Source of the DNA: Blasia pusilla
Taxonomy: Eukaryota; Marchantiophyta; Marchantiopsida; Blasiales
Length of the DNA: 64,000 nucleotides
Direction of reading: 5' to 3'
NCBI GenBank assembly: GCA_050084515.1
Contig: CM114272.1
Span: 55,180,001 to 55,244,000, forward strand
In this document: in pieces, positions 1 to 11,400 of the stretch
Numbering within the stretch: the first letter of the stretch is position 1
How the letters are laid out: every line of letters starts with the position of its first letter
The notes under the pieces: generated by a model
Told to the model about the DNA's origin: nothing
The model's input: the letters and a program-made list of their open reading frames with translations, nothing else
Database searches by the model: none
Translations under genes and position numbers: made by a program

Positions 1-1
1 T

Positions 2-142
2 CGGGCCAACAAGTATGAATACTTGGTAAAATGGAAGGGCTACCATGTGAAGGAGGCCACTTGGATTGCGGAGGCGGATTTGGAACACGCGCAAGACTTG
101 TTGCGGGACTTCAAGCGAACACAAGCGAAGCACATACGTTAG
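2..142 (+). CDS. C-terminal end of Ty3/gypsy (chromovirus) polyprotein: integrase chromodomain
   Basis: The frame starting at base 2 reads without a break to TAG at 140-142 and gives 46 residues of a chromodomain: KYEYLVKWKGY, then EATWIAEADL. The aromatic residues Y and W, the LVKWKGY strand and the TW-E turn are the signature of the chromodomain fused to the integrase C-terminus in plant chromoviruses. In that family the domain steers integration toward marked chromatin. The rest of gag-pol lies left of the window, so only the tail is visible. A polypurine tract and an LTR follow in the expected order at 819-1830. The 62-codon frame starting at base 31 overlaps it out of frame and is not the real one. 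Family identity is secure; whether the element is still active cannot be told from this piece. Confidence 0.88.
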   Translation, partial: RANKYEYLVKWKGYHVKEATWIAEADLEHAQDLLRDFKRTQAKHIR

Positions 143-832
143 TACGAGGAGAAGCTAGAGATAGGACTTGTAATCAGGGGAATCTTGGGCCGAAGGCCGT
201 TGTAACTAGAATATGCTAGTGTTGCAATAAAGGAGTGTATGGATTTGGAGATTCGATGCCAGAGTTGATTGCAATTTGTTATGGTAGTGCATGGCTATGA
301 GTCGTTCATCATAGGCTTAGAATGTACGACAAGAGGACAGACAAGGAGTATTTGAGGTGAGAGCTCGTATGTGGATAAGCACCTAGAACAGGACCTTGTG
401 TTGGATTACACTCGGGCTCGCCCTAGCGTCAGCGGGGCAGATGAAGTCTGTCTTGGGGCTTGGGGTAATCTTACTTGTGGCCACATAAGTAAACTTAGTG
501 ACGCGCCTAAGTCGAATACGAGAGCGACCCAATAGTAGTACGATTTGTGGACCAGGTAAGCAGGTGTGATGTTTACAAGAATGAGTCAGAAGAGTCTAAG
601 GTTGCACACTTAGTTAGCTTATTTGATAGGTTAGTTCCTTGGAACTAGTCCAGGCTTATCAAAGAGGAGAGGCTAATAATTCTAAGTGGGGCAAAGCGAC
701 AACTAGAGACTAAGAGGAATTGCGGGTTAGCCACAAGAACGCAATTCAATGTCAAGGGGTAGGCTGCCCAAGAGACTTGACATAACAAAGGTTTGCATTG
801 ATGAGGGCATCAACCTCTAAAAGAGGGGTGAG
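143..832 (+). other. Untranslated 3' internal region of the gypsy element, with polypurine tract
   Basis: No long frame continues after the chromodomain stop. The stretch ends in a purine run (about 819-832, aaaagaggggtgag) directly before the LTR start TGTCGCGACC. This is the position and composition expected for the plus-strand primer of reverse transcription. Confidence 0.6.
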
Positions 833-1830
833 TGTCGCGACCCTCATGACCAAACAAGTGCCAAGCGGAACATCGGAACATTAGCGGACTCACCTAAGAT
901 GGTTTGCGCGTTGGAGTTGTCTCAAAGAGGAGACAAGAGACGAGACGCGAGCGAGGAGTCGCATTTCAGATGTTATGGTCGCGACTCAGAAACCTGGACC
1001 AAACGCGGAATGAGACTTGAAAGAAGTCGAGTCTAAGAAGTGGGTTGCCAAAGGAAAGATCCGGATTTGGAACGCCACTAGCGTTTGAGAGTTTCCAACT
1101 GTATTTATGGCCATAACTTTTACCGCCAAGATGCGTTTGTAACAAATAAGGATACGTTGGAAAGCTTATGGAGAGCCAGTTCAAACGCACCAAAGATCGC
1201 TGCAAACTCATAAGCAGCGGCCAAGATACAACCCAAAAACAACTGTAAGTGGAGTCGGGTTGAGGGCCACAATGAAGGGCCCGACCCTCTTTTCCCAAAG
1301 GGGAGGGGTTATTGGAGAACCCCAGAAGTACTAGTAAGGGGAAGGTCTCCGAGAGTGCTTGGAACCCAAACCCCACTTTGGGCGCCGCGGGGCGGCTCAA
1401 GGGCATGGAACGGAACGCGAGTTTGGGCGTTGGGTTGGAAAACCTGCACCAAGTCCATTGAGGCGATTCTAGACATCCTCTTGGATTTCACACGCGACTC
1501 AATTACTTGGGTCTCGGTTTGGAACTCACCGGAGGACCGTTGAACAGATTGGGATCGCTAGGCGCGCAAGTCTTTGTTTGAGATCCTTGGACTAACCAGA
1601 AGTGTTCCAAGTCTTAAAGGACTTGCCATGTTTTGGAAGCTAGGAACTAAGGAAGGTTGAGCTTGATGAGACGCCGAGTTGAGGACTCGGTGGGTTGGAA
1701 CGCCGGTTGGCCCAGACCCGACTAACGAGAGTGCGTGTTTGGGTGCAGATCGGCGATGAGTTCGTGACCTACTGAACGCACGCTTCCGCAACACTAAAGA
1801 TTGACGTTCAAGGAGAGTAGGGGCGCGACA
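833..1830 (+). mobile_element. 3' LTR of the Ty3/gypsy element (998 bp)
   Basis: The segment begins TGTCGCGACC (833-842) and ends GGGCGCGACA (1821-1830), so the ends are inverted repeats matching at 9 of 10 bases and start and stop with TG...CA. It follows a polypurine tract and an integrase chromodomain. A second, more decayed copy of the same sequence lies at 23048-23990. The two share blocks in order, such as GGACTCAC(A)CTAAGATGG near the start, GTTGAGGG.CACAA in the middle and AAGTCTT.A..GACTTGC near the end. Reading frames inside it, including a 146-codon one on the minus strand, are chance frames in a GC-rich LTR. Target-site duplication cannot be tested because the 5' LTR is outside the window. 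Confidence 0.75.
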
Positions 1831-2479
1831 GTATTGTAGCCCCTTTATTTCATCCTGGAATTTGGGAGGAGACAATTTCTTATCGGACAGGATGGTAATC
1901 ACATGATGGACGAGTGAGCGATCTACTAGTGCAGTTTGTTGGGCGTAGTGGTCAATCACGTGACGATACGCTAACCACGCTGATAGTATTCACATGTGGT
2001 ATTAGCTGACCAAGTGAGTTGTTGGAGAGGAGCACCTTTGCGGAGGACATTTCCATAACATACAGTCCCATGGATAAACCTGACATGGTGGATATCTATT
2101 CCCATGGTGCGGAGACCTCTTTACCGTTGTTGGGTAGGAGCGATGAGTTGCAGAGGAGTGCAGATGAGCTCATGAGGCAAGCGTGGAGTCGTGCCTATGT
2201 CTTGGAGCAGACACAATCAGATGACGATCGTGCTCTTGGAGTAGAGACTTGATATCTTTGAGTGCCACACATGTTGAGCAATGTATGGAGCAGAGTACGA
2301 GATTGTTAGATCTCTTTGTAGGGATCAACAAGTTGGGTATCTATAGGATTGCAATGTTGTGGGGATGACGGTACTGATGGTGCTAGATGTGTATCGTGTA
2401 GTACATCATGTCAAGTAGATATAATGTCTGCTATCTGGAGTTAGGAGGATCCAATTTCCAGCTAGGAGGGCAGTTGTGT

Positions 2480-2605
2480 GGTCTCGATGTATATGCGTGA
2501 TTGTATTTTTTCATGAGTGGATCTATCCGTGTGTTGGGAAGATCGGTGTTGCGTGATGTGTAGATGTGTAGATGTGACCAGTGATATGTATCCGCACGAC
2601 AATTG
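2480..2605 (+). repeat. Diverged direct repeat, copy 1
   Basis: The copy runs from GGTCTCGATGTATATGCGTG through the exact shared core CCGTGTGTTGGGAAGATCG to CGCACGACAA. It matches 2941-3079 in the same order with substitutions and small indels. It probably belongs to an old dispersed element; no coding content is seen. Confidence 0.6.
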
Positions 2606-2940
2606 TCACATCTTATTTAGCCAACATGTAGATTTCTACTGTGTCGACGATATAAAGGATCAAGGGGTTGTCCGGATGTAACTTCATCTTGAGGTATCGG
2701 ATGAGGTTGGCCATAGGCCCGTTGCGTCAAGAACATCATTTTTGGATATTTTCCTGTTTTGGTCTTAGGAGCACCTCTATTGCATGTGTGCGTGTATGTG
2801 TGTGTAGGAACTAGGGTGCTAGTGCCCGGATTCCCTCATAGCATAGGGTGGGTGTGGCTTAATAATAGTCGATATAATGATGTAGATTTAAGAGTGGAGT
2901 TTTAGATTGGATAAGTCATTTTTATTATGATTTTTTGTGT

Positions 2941-3079
2941 GATCTCGAGTTATATGTGTGAGTGTATTTTGTTTATGATTAGATCGACCCGTGTGTTGGG
3001 AAGATCGATGTTGTGTGGTATGTAGATATGACTAGCAATGTGGATTTTGTAACAATGTTTAAACGCACGACAACCTTCG
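2941..3079 (+). repeat. Diverged direct repeat, copy 2
   Basis: Second copy of the repeat at 2480-2605. It shares CCGTGTGTTGGGAAGATCG and ends with CGCACGACAA. The copies are offset by about 460 bases. Confidence 0.6.
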
Positions 3080-4011
3080 TACTAGACATCAATTAATATT
3101 TTTCCCAATACTAATATATTACCCCTCTACCATCGAGTTCGGGGGAGAAAAAGGGCCATTCTTCCACACACTATAGTTTTAATTAACAAACTAGCAAGCC
3201 TAAGCAATTGAGGCATCTCGACTATCCACCTATACGTAACAAATTCACTTCTTTCTCATGAAAAATCGAAGTAAAAAATTACACACACAACAAATTACAC
3301 TATCAAAAGTAATTATCAAGTATATATATATCCCTAATTATTAAATTGATAAATTTGAATACTTCTTATAAGTTTGATAAGTTTGATATGTTTCGTACTA
3401 TGGATGATAAGACTCACTTTCTTACCAACCCTAGAAGCACAAGTAGTGCCAAGATTCAACACAAGGAAGATGGCTCTCGAAAGTCATCTCCTCTCCTTAT
3501 ACACCCTTGGGAAGAACAAAAAGAACCCTCCCCCAAAATATAACTTCATCCAACAACATGCGTAAATATTTTACTAGATGGTACACAATATCATGTGTAC
3601 CATTGACTAGATCTCCTCACCCAAATTCATTTTAATTATTTTGGAGATATTGATTCTCATGTAACAAAGTTGTATCATATCTCATTTGGCCCCTCAAGTT
3701 GAAGTTATAACAAAAACTATTGCTAGCTCTCCACACCATTGATGCAACATAACCCTAACTATTGATTAACTATAATGTGGCCGTCATAATCCACTATGCT
3801 TGAGCCAATGGGCTTTTGAAACAACCAAGAACATGACGAGCTATCAATGAAGGTCCTTTCTCGTAGCTAAGTTATTGCTAACATTAGGTTGTAAAATAAT
3901 TCCTCTTCAATTTTTTCCAACTCTACAAATTATAACCTTATAACCTTAGATCATGTCTCTTCTTTGACTTACAACTCCGTGTTCTTTAACCCGATTCAAT
4001 TGTTTCTTTTA

Positions 4012-4068
4012 ATGCCATTTTAGACATAAACCATTGAACTATCCAATGGTGTATGTCTAAAATGGCAT
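4012..4068. repeat. Fold-back: 25-bp inverted arms, one mismatch, 7-base loop
   Basis: Arm 4012-4036 (starting ATGCCATTTTAGACATA) pairs with 4044-4068 at 24 of 25 positions around the loop AACTATC. It could be a small MITE-type fold-back or a microRNA-like hairpin; the arms are slightly longer than a small RNA. No gene overlaps it. Confidence 0.7.
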
Positions 4069-5491
4069 GAAAACCAAGTTGTGAAGGTCAATCCAGATTA
4101 CATAGGATCATATCTAAGAGAATTGTACTACATAAAGATATATGACATTTTCAAGATAATTTTTCATAAGAAATTCACAAATGCTTTTCACTTATAATCT
4201 TTCTTAATGGGAACGAAATAATTCTACACTTCGTGAACCTTTTCTCCTTTGGGAACTCCGGAAAAAGAGTTGATGATGACCAAAACACACACACTACTTT
4301 TTGCAAAGCAATGAAAGGATGACATCAATGCCAAATCATTCAAGTACTCTGATTTTGAACTCTTCAAGTTGTGACCACTAAAATATTATTACCATTTCTC
4401 CAATTCAATTTTCAAGTTATTTTTCAAATCTTCTCTGACCCTCTTAAGCAATATGGAACCCGCAAAATTTGTACAGTTAACTATATGCAACACATAAGAG
4501 AAGGAAAAAAAAGTGAACGAAGATTAAAAAGGAAAAGAGAGACCAACCTCTTTCTCATTAAATGTACGTACATATAATGAGCCAAGGCCAAAGGGTTTCC
4601 TCTCTCGCTCCACAAAGAGCCTCATCAATAACCACCAACATGGTTATATCGTTACCCATGATGATCCCGTGTCAAAAAATAGATCAACTTAAACTTATCA
4701 CTCTATATTTACTGAACAACATTGAACATACAATGTGAGGTCATGTTGGGACCATGATCCAAGTGTAGGAAAACTAACAGAAACGACATAAGACAAGTAA
4801 AGGAAGGCAGTGACATTTGGTACTTGCACACAAATAAAGACGTGGGGCTTGGAAAGTTGGCATTGAACACAAATAAGGAAGGATGGCATGGGATTAAGAG
4901 TCGAGGGTGACCAGTAAGACAAATCATATTGATTGCATGCATTGAAGGAGCAAGACTAGCAAAAATGGACTGGTAAGACCATGCCAATGTGGACAAAAAA
5001 TTGAATGTGCACGTTGTGGATGGGAATCCATTTCACATGCAATTTTTACTACCATTAGAGCAACAAGACAATCAACCCAATCCATCTTTCAAATTCTGAA
5101 TTGGCTCGCAGGGTGCATGTCCATTTACTACAACAGATTAAACAAAATGTAAACCACTTCTGGATATACGAGTTGGGGGAAAGTTCCTAATTGCTGAAAA
5201 CCAATTCTAAGTTGTGATGTATAACCGCTTCTTGTAGCGCAACATGGCAAGTCTTTTATGGATGAAGCATGAACGGCCACAACAAAGCAGGCAGTAAAGA
5301 GAATGAGCAGGGTTGCAATGGCAATTAAAATGGATGTACAAAGAGACCTTTTGCAAAGAGTTTCAGGGTTGAGTGTTGCAACTAAGCACTCTTTCCTCCC
5401 TGGGTGCAGGCTGCCCAAATTTCTTTACTGTCCTGTGATTATTCGAGAGGAAATCTCCAAAGACCTGGACAAGATTATGCCATATAGAAGA

Positions 5492-8400
5492 TCAAGAATT
5501 CTGATTCAATGATTTGCTGAGTTTTAACTGCAGACTCACGGTAGAGATGTCCGACACTCCCTTCAGTATGGCTTCCTCCGCATCATTTGCATACTCCATA
5601 GCATGCCTATAGACAGCTGAAAATTAGTTCATTGGGAAAACAAATTGAATTTCATAAATCCACTGAAAATGGAAACAGCTACAAAAATAAAGACTGATGA
5701 AGCAATTTTAACATACCTGACAGAAATATCAGGGTTCATCAAAACCTCTACTTCGACAACTACTTTGCCTTGTAAAAAGTGGGAAGTAACATGACTTATG
5801 CTCATTTTCTGCAAAGAAATACAGAAGACCCGGTCAATTTGCTAGATAAACACACATTCCCACAGCACAGATCACTGCTGAAAACTACTGTTATACTTTA
5901 CTGAGCTGACTTCTACCAGTTGTGTAAGGATAATGACCATATTGAATTACCTAGAAAAAGAGCTGCTCAATCTAGCTTATTGGAGTTCTTCCTCGAGCCT
6001 GGTCTAGTTCGGGCCTCATCTAACCTTCCTTCTCTATGTAGTCCTAATTATAGGTTGGAAGGAGAAAGCTACCTGCTTGATTAGACAAAGTGTTAAGCAG
6101 TTTACCTCTTTGAACCCGGATGCAACAACTTGACGAACATCTTGCTCCACTTCTGAATGTTGCCGTGAATCAGTTTCAGAGCTTACAGCACCGTGCTGCT
6201 CAACTAAAGGGCTAGAAGTACTTTCTAAAAGATCACACTTTGAACCGTCCTTCCTTCGATCCTTTTTGGCCATACGATGCCCTGGCAAACCTTCATGAAT
6301 ACCTTGTTGTTGGTCATGGTGACCTGTCTCGCGCTCAAAGATTTGAGCCTCACTTTCTGCCTCATTATGTGTAAGAGTTTTGGAACCTCCATCAGCTGGC
6401 TCTGTAGGTAAAGACAGAAACATTAGTTGAAAAGGTGGGAAGCTTGAAACTTAAATTATGAACTCTGTGACTTCACTGTAAACTAGCCACATCAGACATC
6501 AAGCATTCACGAGTCCACCCTAATGAATGCATCTATCCTGAACTTGGTCATTAGACAGACCATCAAGAGCAACGGAGGGATAGGGAGGTTCATTCTTCCA
6601 ACAAAAAGGGTTGCATTGACTTGATATCAAACCTGTCACAAGAGCAATCTCATGCAGATCTTTTATTTCAACAAAAATCTCAAAGTGGTTGTGATACAGC
6701 TGATGTAACTTTTTGTTTTGGATCTTGTTGAAAACTGTTAATATCTCGTTTAGTCATGCCCTAAGACTAGTTAGTTGGATACTAACTTAGTTAGCTGGAC
6801 ACAACTTGGAGCTACTACATCTTTTAGGGTAATCTGGAATTAGGGTTAGACACCATCATGTACTTAGGTCCTGGTTATGTTTAGGAAGATCTAAGGGTCA
6901 GAAGTGTCCTCTGATGTACATATAAACTCTGCTTAAAGTCGGAAGATCATTCTACAGCATGCGCAGCTTTTGGTAAGAACTCCTGCGGCTTTTGGTGAGT
7001 AGTGCAGCAATGGCCCTGCTGAGAAGGTATACGACACACCAAGAGCAGAAGAATGATCACCTGAGAGAGACTGCACTGATTGAGTAGTGCCTATCGTAGC
7101 TTTGACCATAGACCCTGTGCCCTGGTTAGATGGTGCTCAAGAGATCTTTTGAGAGAGAGAGAAGAGTGACTGAGTTCTGTGTATGTTACAGGGCCTCACT
7201 GGAAGTCAAATCGTTTTGTTCAGCTAGCAAACGGAGATTGTTTGCACTAGGGAATGAGAGCCACGTTTGATCTCTGAGCTGGAGACAAGTGCGGATCTGT
7301 GTTGTGAGTAGGTGTGACTGTAGAATGCTCATTCGAATCTGACAGATCATAAGTTGAGTCACATCAGGACAGTGGTCTGATTAGAGACATGAGCTGTAAC
7401 TGATTTGCTGATTGTACAATCTGAAATCATAGGTGATGAGTTAGCTGAAGTTAGTTTTGATATTGCACCAGAAGATAGGTCTGCTGATCTACCTTTTCAG
7501 CTAATCAGAGTTTGAAGACAGCTGTTAGTTACTCCAGCTTTCAGATGGCCACTTTGAAAGGGTCAAGGGCAAACTCTAGAACATCAAACAAGTCAACGTT
7601 TTGGTAAAAAGTGGAGAATCTCGGAATGTCCAACCAGGCAGCTGTCCTATCTGGCTCAAACCATACAATCTGCGGTATTTGCATGCCGCTCCAGAATAGC
7701 TTATTAAGAGCTCAAAAGGATTTTCTGGATACGCATCTTGCAAAGAGCTTGGAAGAAGGAAGAGTGCACCACCTATATGTACAAACGTCTCAGCGACTTC
7801 GGGATGTTCTTTCTGTAGCTGATGACGAACTGCTACACCGATATTATACGCTGCACTCACACTCAACCAGGGGTCCACCTGCACAATACGAACATGCCTT
7901 CACATGATCTTTGCTTTGAAATGGATCTCTTCATGACTATATAATGATTGTGGCTAAAACTTCAGGAATACGAAAATACCTCAATGTGGGCATCTACATG
8001 AATAACAGATCCCATTCTCCGGCCTCTCAAGTGATGACAACCCTGCAGATAAATGTAGTAAACATTACTTTGTGCAGGTGTTTCTGATATGATGCATAGT
8101 AAATCCCAACCTAGCTGCACACATTTGTGTTCTACGTGCTAAGTGTGAAGCGGTCACTATAAGAGTTGGCAACTGATGAATTTCAGATAAGGTGCACGAC
8201 AGTCGTTGATTGTGTTCAACAAGCTCAAGGACTAATGACACAATTTTCTGTTGATTGGACTCATATCATCAACTATTTATTGCATTCTCAAAATGTTCGA
8301 ATGAGCTAGAAGAGACGAGCTAAAATTTACCTTTGTAAATATCTACGTATGTTCAATTGTGGATGAACTGAATATTACTTAAAGAGAAACCTATGAGACT

Positions 8401-11400
8401 TAATAATTTTGGCATACTGTACACCAAGTCTATAATGTAGATCTTATTGGTCAAGCATCTAATAGTTTGCTGCCTCCAGACAATGAATCGAGAAATAGGT
8501 GTGGAAACTTCTCATTACATTTTTGATAATTGTTGTGAGTTTTAGTCTGTTAAGAAAGTAATGTCCAAAAATCAACTAGTATATCGAGTTAGGTCCACAT
8601 AAGAATTAGGATGATCAAGCATCCACTCTAAGGTTTAGTGTTGTGCCAAAGCCTGCCTGTAGACGTTGTGCAACCTTGTGTCCACTGACTTTTTACAAGG
8701 TTTTGCTTCTATAGTCAGTCAAGGTCCTAGGATTCTCAAGTTCCTGTGATCAGAAATCTGGATTTGTCCATGGCATTGTGCATTGTAGAACTGAAATTGC
8801 TCCTTACTGTCATGCTTCGTTTCACTTGACTGTCAGTTAGTGTTATAAATGAGATAGGAACCAACGAACTGTAGACTCACATACCTCCACACCATGCACA
8901 CGAAGAACTGTGCTTCGAATTGGAGAAAGTACGGACTCAGACACACCCGAATCAACTAATTCCTGCAGACTGATGAGAAGCAAAATTCATCAACATCAGA
9001 AATGGATCAAGGAAATATTGAAGGAAATATTGATTTGCTTGTCTTGTACTTTGTGGAGTACAAGACAAGCAAGTCAATATCTCCGTCTGCAATTTAACAA
9101 GACTTTCAAAATCAGGTTCTTAGCATTGGTTTGGCATGAACATAGGTTCCCAGAAGGGTTGATTGAACCTGGAACTGACCTAGTCTCCCTCCATGAGACT
9201 AAACTTTAGCGTTCTAGTCAATTGATAGATACTCAACTAGATCCCAAATGCTGGTGAATAGCTGTTCAGATGAGAAGTAGACTCACTTGGTTCAAGGAAT
9301 AAATCAGGCTGTGTGATTACAGATGACATATAAATACAACAGAAACTGTACTCATTGAGCAGTGACTGGTGTTACCTTGTACAACCATAAACCTCGTACC
9401 CTGATTGGACACTGGTAGCAACTGTAAAGGGGGGCGGGGAGCAATTGGAGGAAGTGAAGATAATAACATCTTATGAGGTTAGTCTCTCTCACATCGTGTT
9501 AGAGTGGAACTTCCAGGTGTCAGCGAAGAAACTCTTTGCAATATAATCTACGTTGCCCAAGTTAGGACCACTTTAAAAACTTTAATCACCAGTAGAGTAG
9601 CTTTGGGCCGTGAATCTAGGTTACTGACCATGATGAACAGCTCTAGAAGCAACTTAGAAATTTCAGAGTAGCTTGATGCGTATCCTGGTGTATTTTTTTT
9701 AACAAGCAAGCACTGTAGACTTCATTCATGAGTATCGTCAAGCCATTTCCGGCCTTCGGCCCTTGGCACCAAGAGAGTACTAGGCTTTTTCTTCTCGGCG
9801 CCCCCCTATGCGTTCTACAAGTCTGGGTTAGGGCAGGTTTGCACTGGTGATAAGAACGTGGCGATGCTTCACGTAAGGGCTGTTTGAGACGTCTGTCGTA
9901 GCGCTGTGACTATCAACAGTGTCCTCTGCTTGGATGGTGCTGGCTACAGAACAAACCAGAAACAGGATGATGAATAAACTATCTCCTCCTTCTCCAGGAG
10001 CAAAGAAAACCATGGAACTCGAAATTACAACACTGGCATAACCAATGTAGGCCAGTTCATGCAAGACGAGTAAATAGAGACTCTACACATTAAGTACATC
10101 CTGCTGCAGCCTTGCCAACTTAGAGCTTGTACCCTGGTTCAACCACGTTAGCAGAAACTGTAGTCATTCAGTGGTACCTGCCATAGCCTTGCAGCCTATG
10201 ACACGTACTACTTAATTAGACCTTGGTGTTATTGACTAGGATGGTGCTAGCAGAGAGAGAAAATGACTCTTTGATCTCATCCACCTCTGATCATCTCCCT
10301 TACTCCGCCGTCTTCAGGCAGCACACCACCAGCTCGTCAACGTGCTGGTGGTGTGCCACCAGTTCGACCACTACCACTACTAATCAGTGCAAGGGCTGAC
10401 AAACCAAGGGCCTGGTTAACCGCTACTCCTACAGGACTGGTCCTAATATAACAGAACCATAGAGGGTCCTATCACCCAGGATAAGAGCGCTTTTTCTGCA
10501 GGTTAGACTACAGGAACTTCTCCCCTTGCAACCTCACTGCCACCTGCCAACTAATGTGATTTACGCTTTCAGTCTCACCTTCATCTCTCCCAATGGCCTC
10601 ATCCCATGTTTTATCTGCACAGCCACCTCTTCTTTCCTCAAAGACTCTCCTCATAATTCCATTTCTAATGTGCATGCCACTTACAATTCAAACCACTGCT
10701 TTTACTAAATGATCCATAATGAACGCCTGAAGATGTGAATTGGGGCCTCATTCGTTAAAAATCGGTCAATATAAAGTCCTACCCAGTAGAAGTAAAGACA
10801 TCGCTGGGATCAAAGTATTGTGTTGCTAAAAGCAATGCACTTCCCTGGCTAATCGACTTCCAAGGTCCCAGCGTACATTCTAAACATATGAAGCATAAAT
10901 GTCTGCTTAGGTGACCCACCTCTGATATCCAGTTTCCATTCCCGCCTTCACAATCATGCCTGACACAAGAAGGCCGGCAACAGGGTCTAGCAATGGCATT
11001 CCCAACAACGTTCCCCCTGATAACAGACATATTTCACAAACTTGGTTGGTATGCACCTCGAAAGATTGAATGTGTTTGCAAGCTGTTGTTACATTTGAAG
11101 ACATGCACTAATAAACCATTGACAGACTGGTAAAATAATTGTGAATTTAGTAATTTGGAACTAGCAAGTAAAATCCATTCTGCAGGTTAGGGGCTTCTTG
11201 TGGCCATACCTACACCAATGAAAGCAACAACAGAGGATATAGCATCACTGCGGTGGTGCCATGCACTCGCCTTGAGTAGCTCGCTATTTTGACGTTCCCC
11301 AACACGTTTAGTTTGCCAATAGAGTCTGCACATAGGTTTGAAAAGATCAGTACATATTATGAACCGACCTTGAATAAAACAGATGGTTTCTGTAATCCTG

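Larger units (their letters stand above)
1831..5491. other. Intergenic stretch without a recognisable gene
   Basis: Bases 1831-3100 are moderately GC-rich and hold a 77-codon plus-strand frame at 2019-2252 with no family I recognise. A diverged duplication lies at 2480-2605 and 2941-3079. From 3100 to 5491 the DNA is AT-rich, with short frames only, and carries a near-perfect fold-back at 4012-4068. The part nearest 5491 should include the 3' untranslated region of the metal transporter gene, whose stop codon is at 5492-5494. Confidence 0.6.

Noticed and set aside
31-219. 62-codon plus-strand frame at the left edge
   Set aside because: Out of frame with the clear chromodomain reading at 2-142, which it overlaps.
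966-1959. Several 60-146-codon frames on both strands
   Set aside because: They lie inside or across the LTR at 833-1830, and its homologous copy at 23048 does not keep them.
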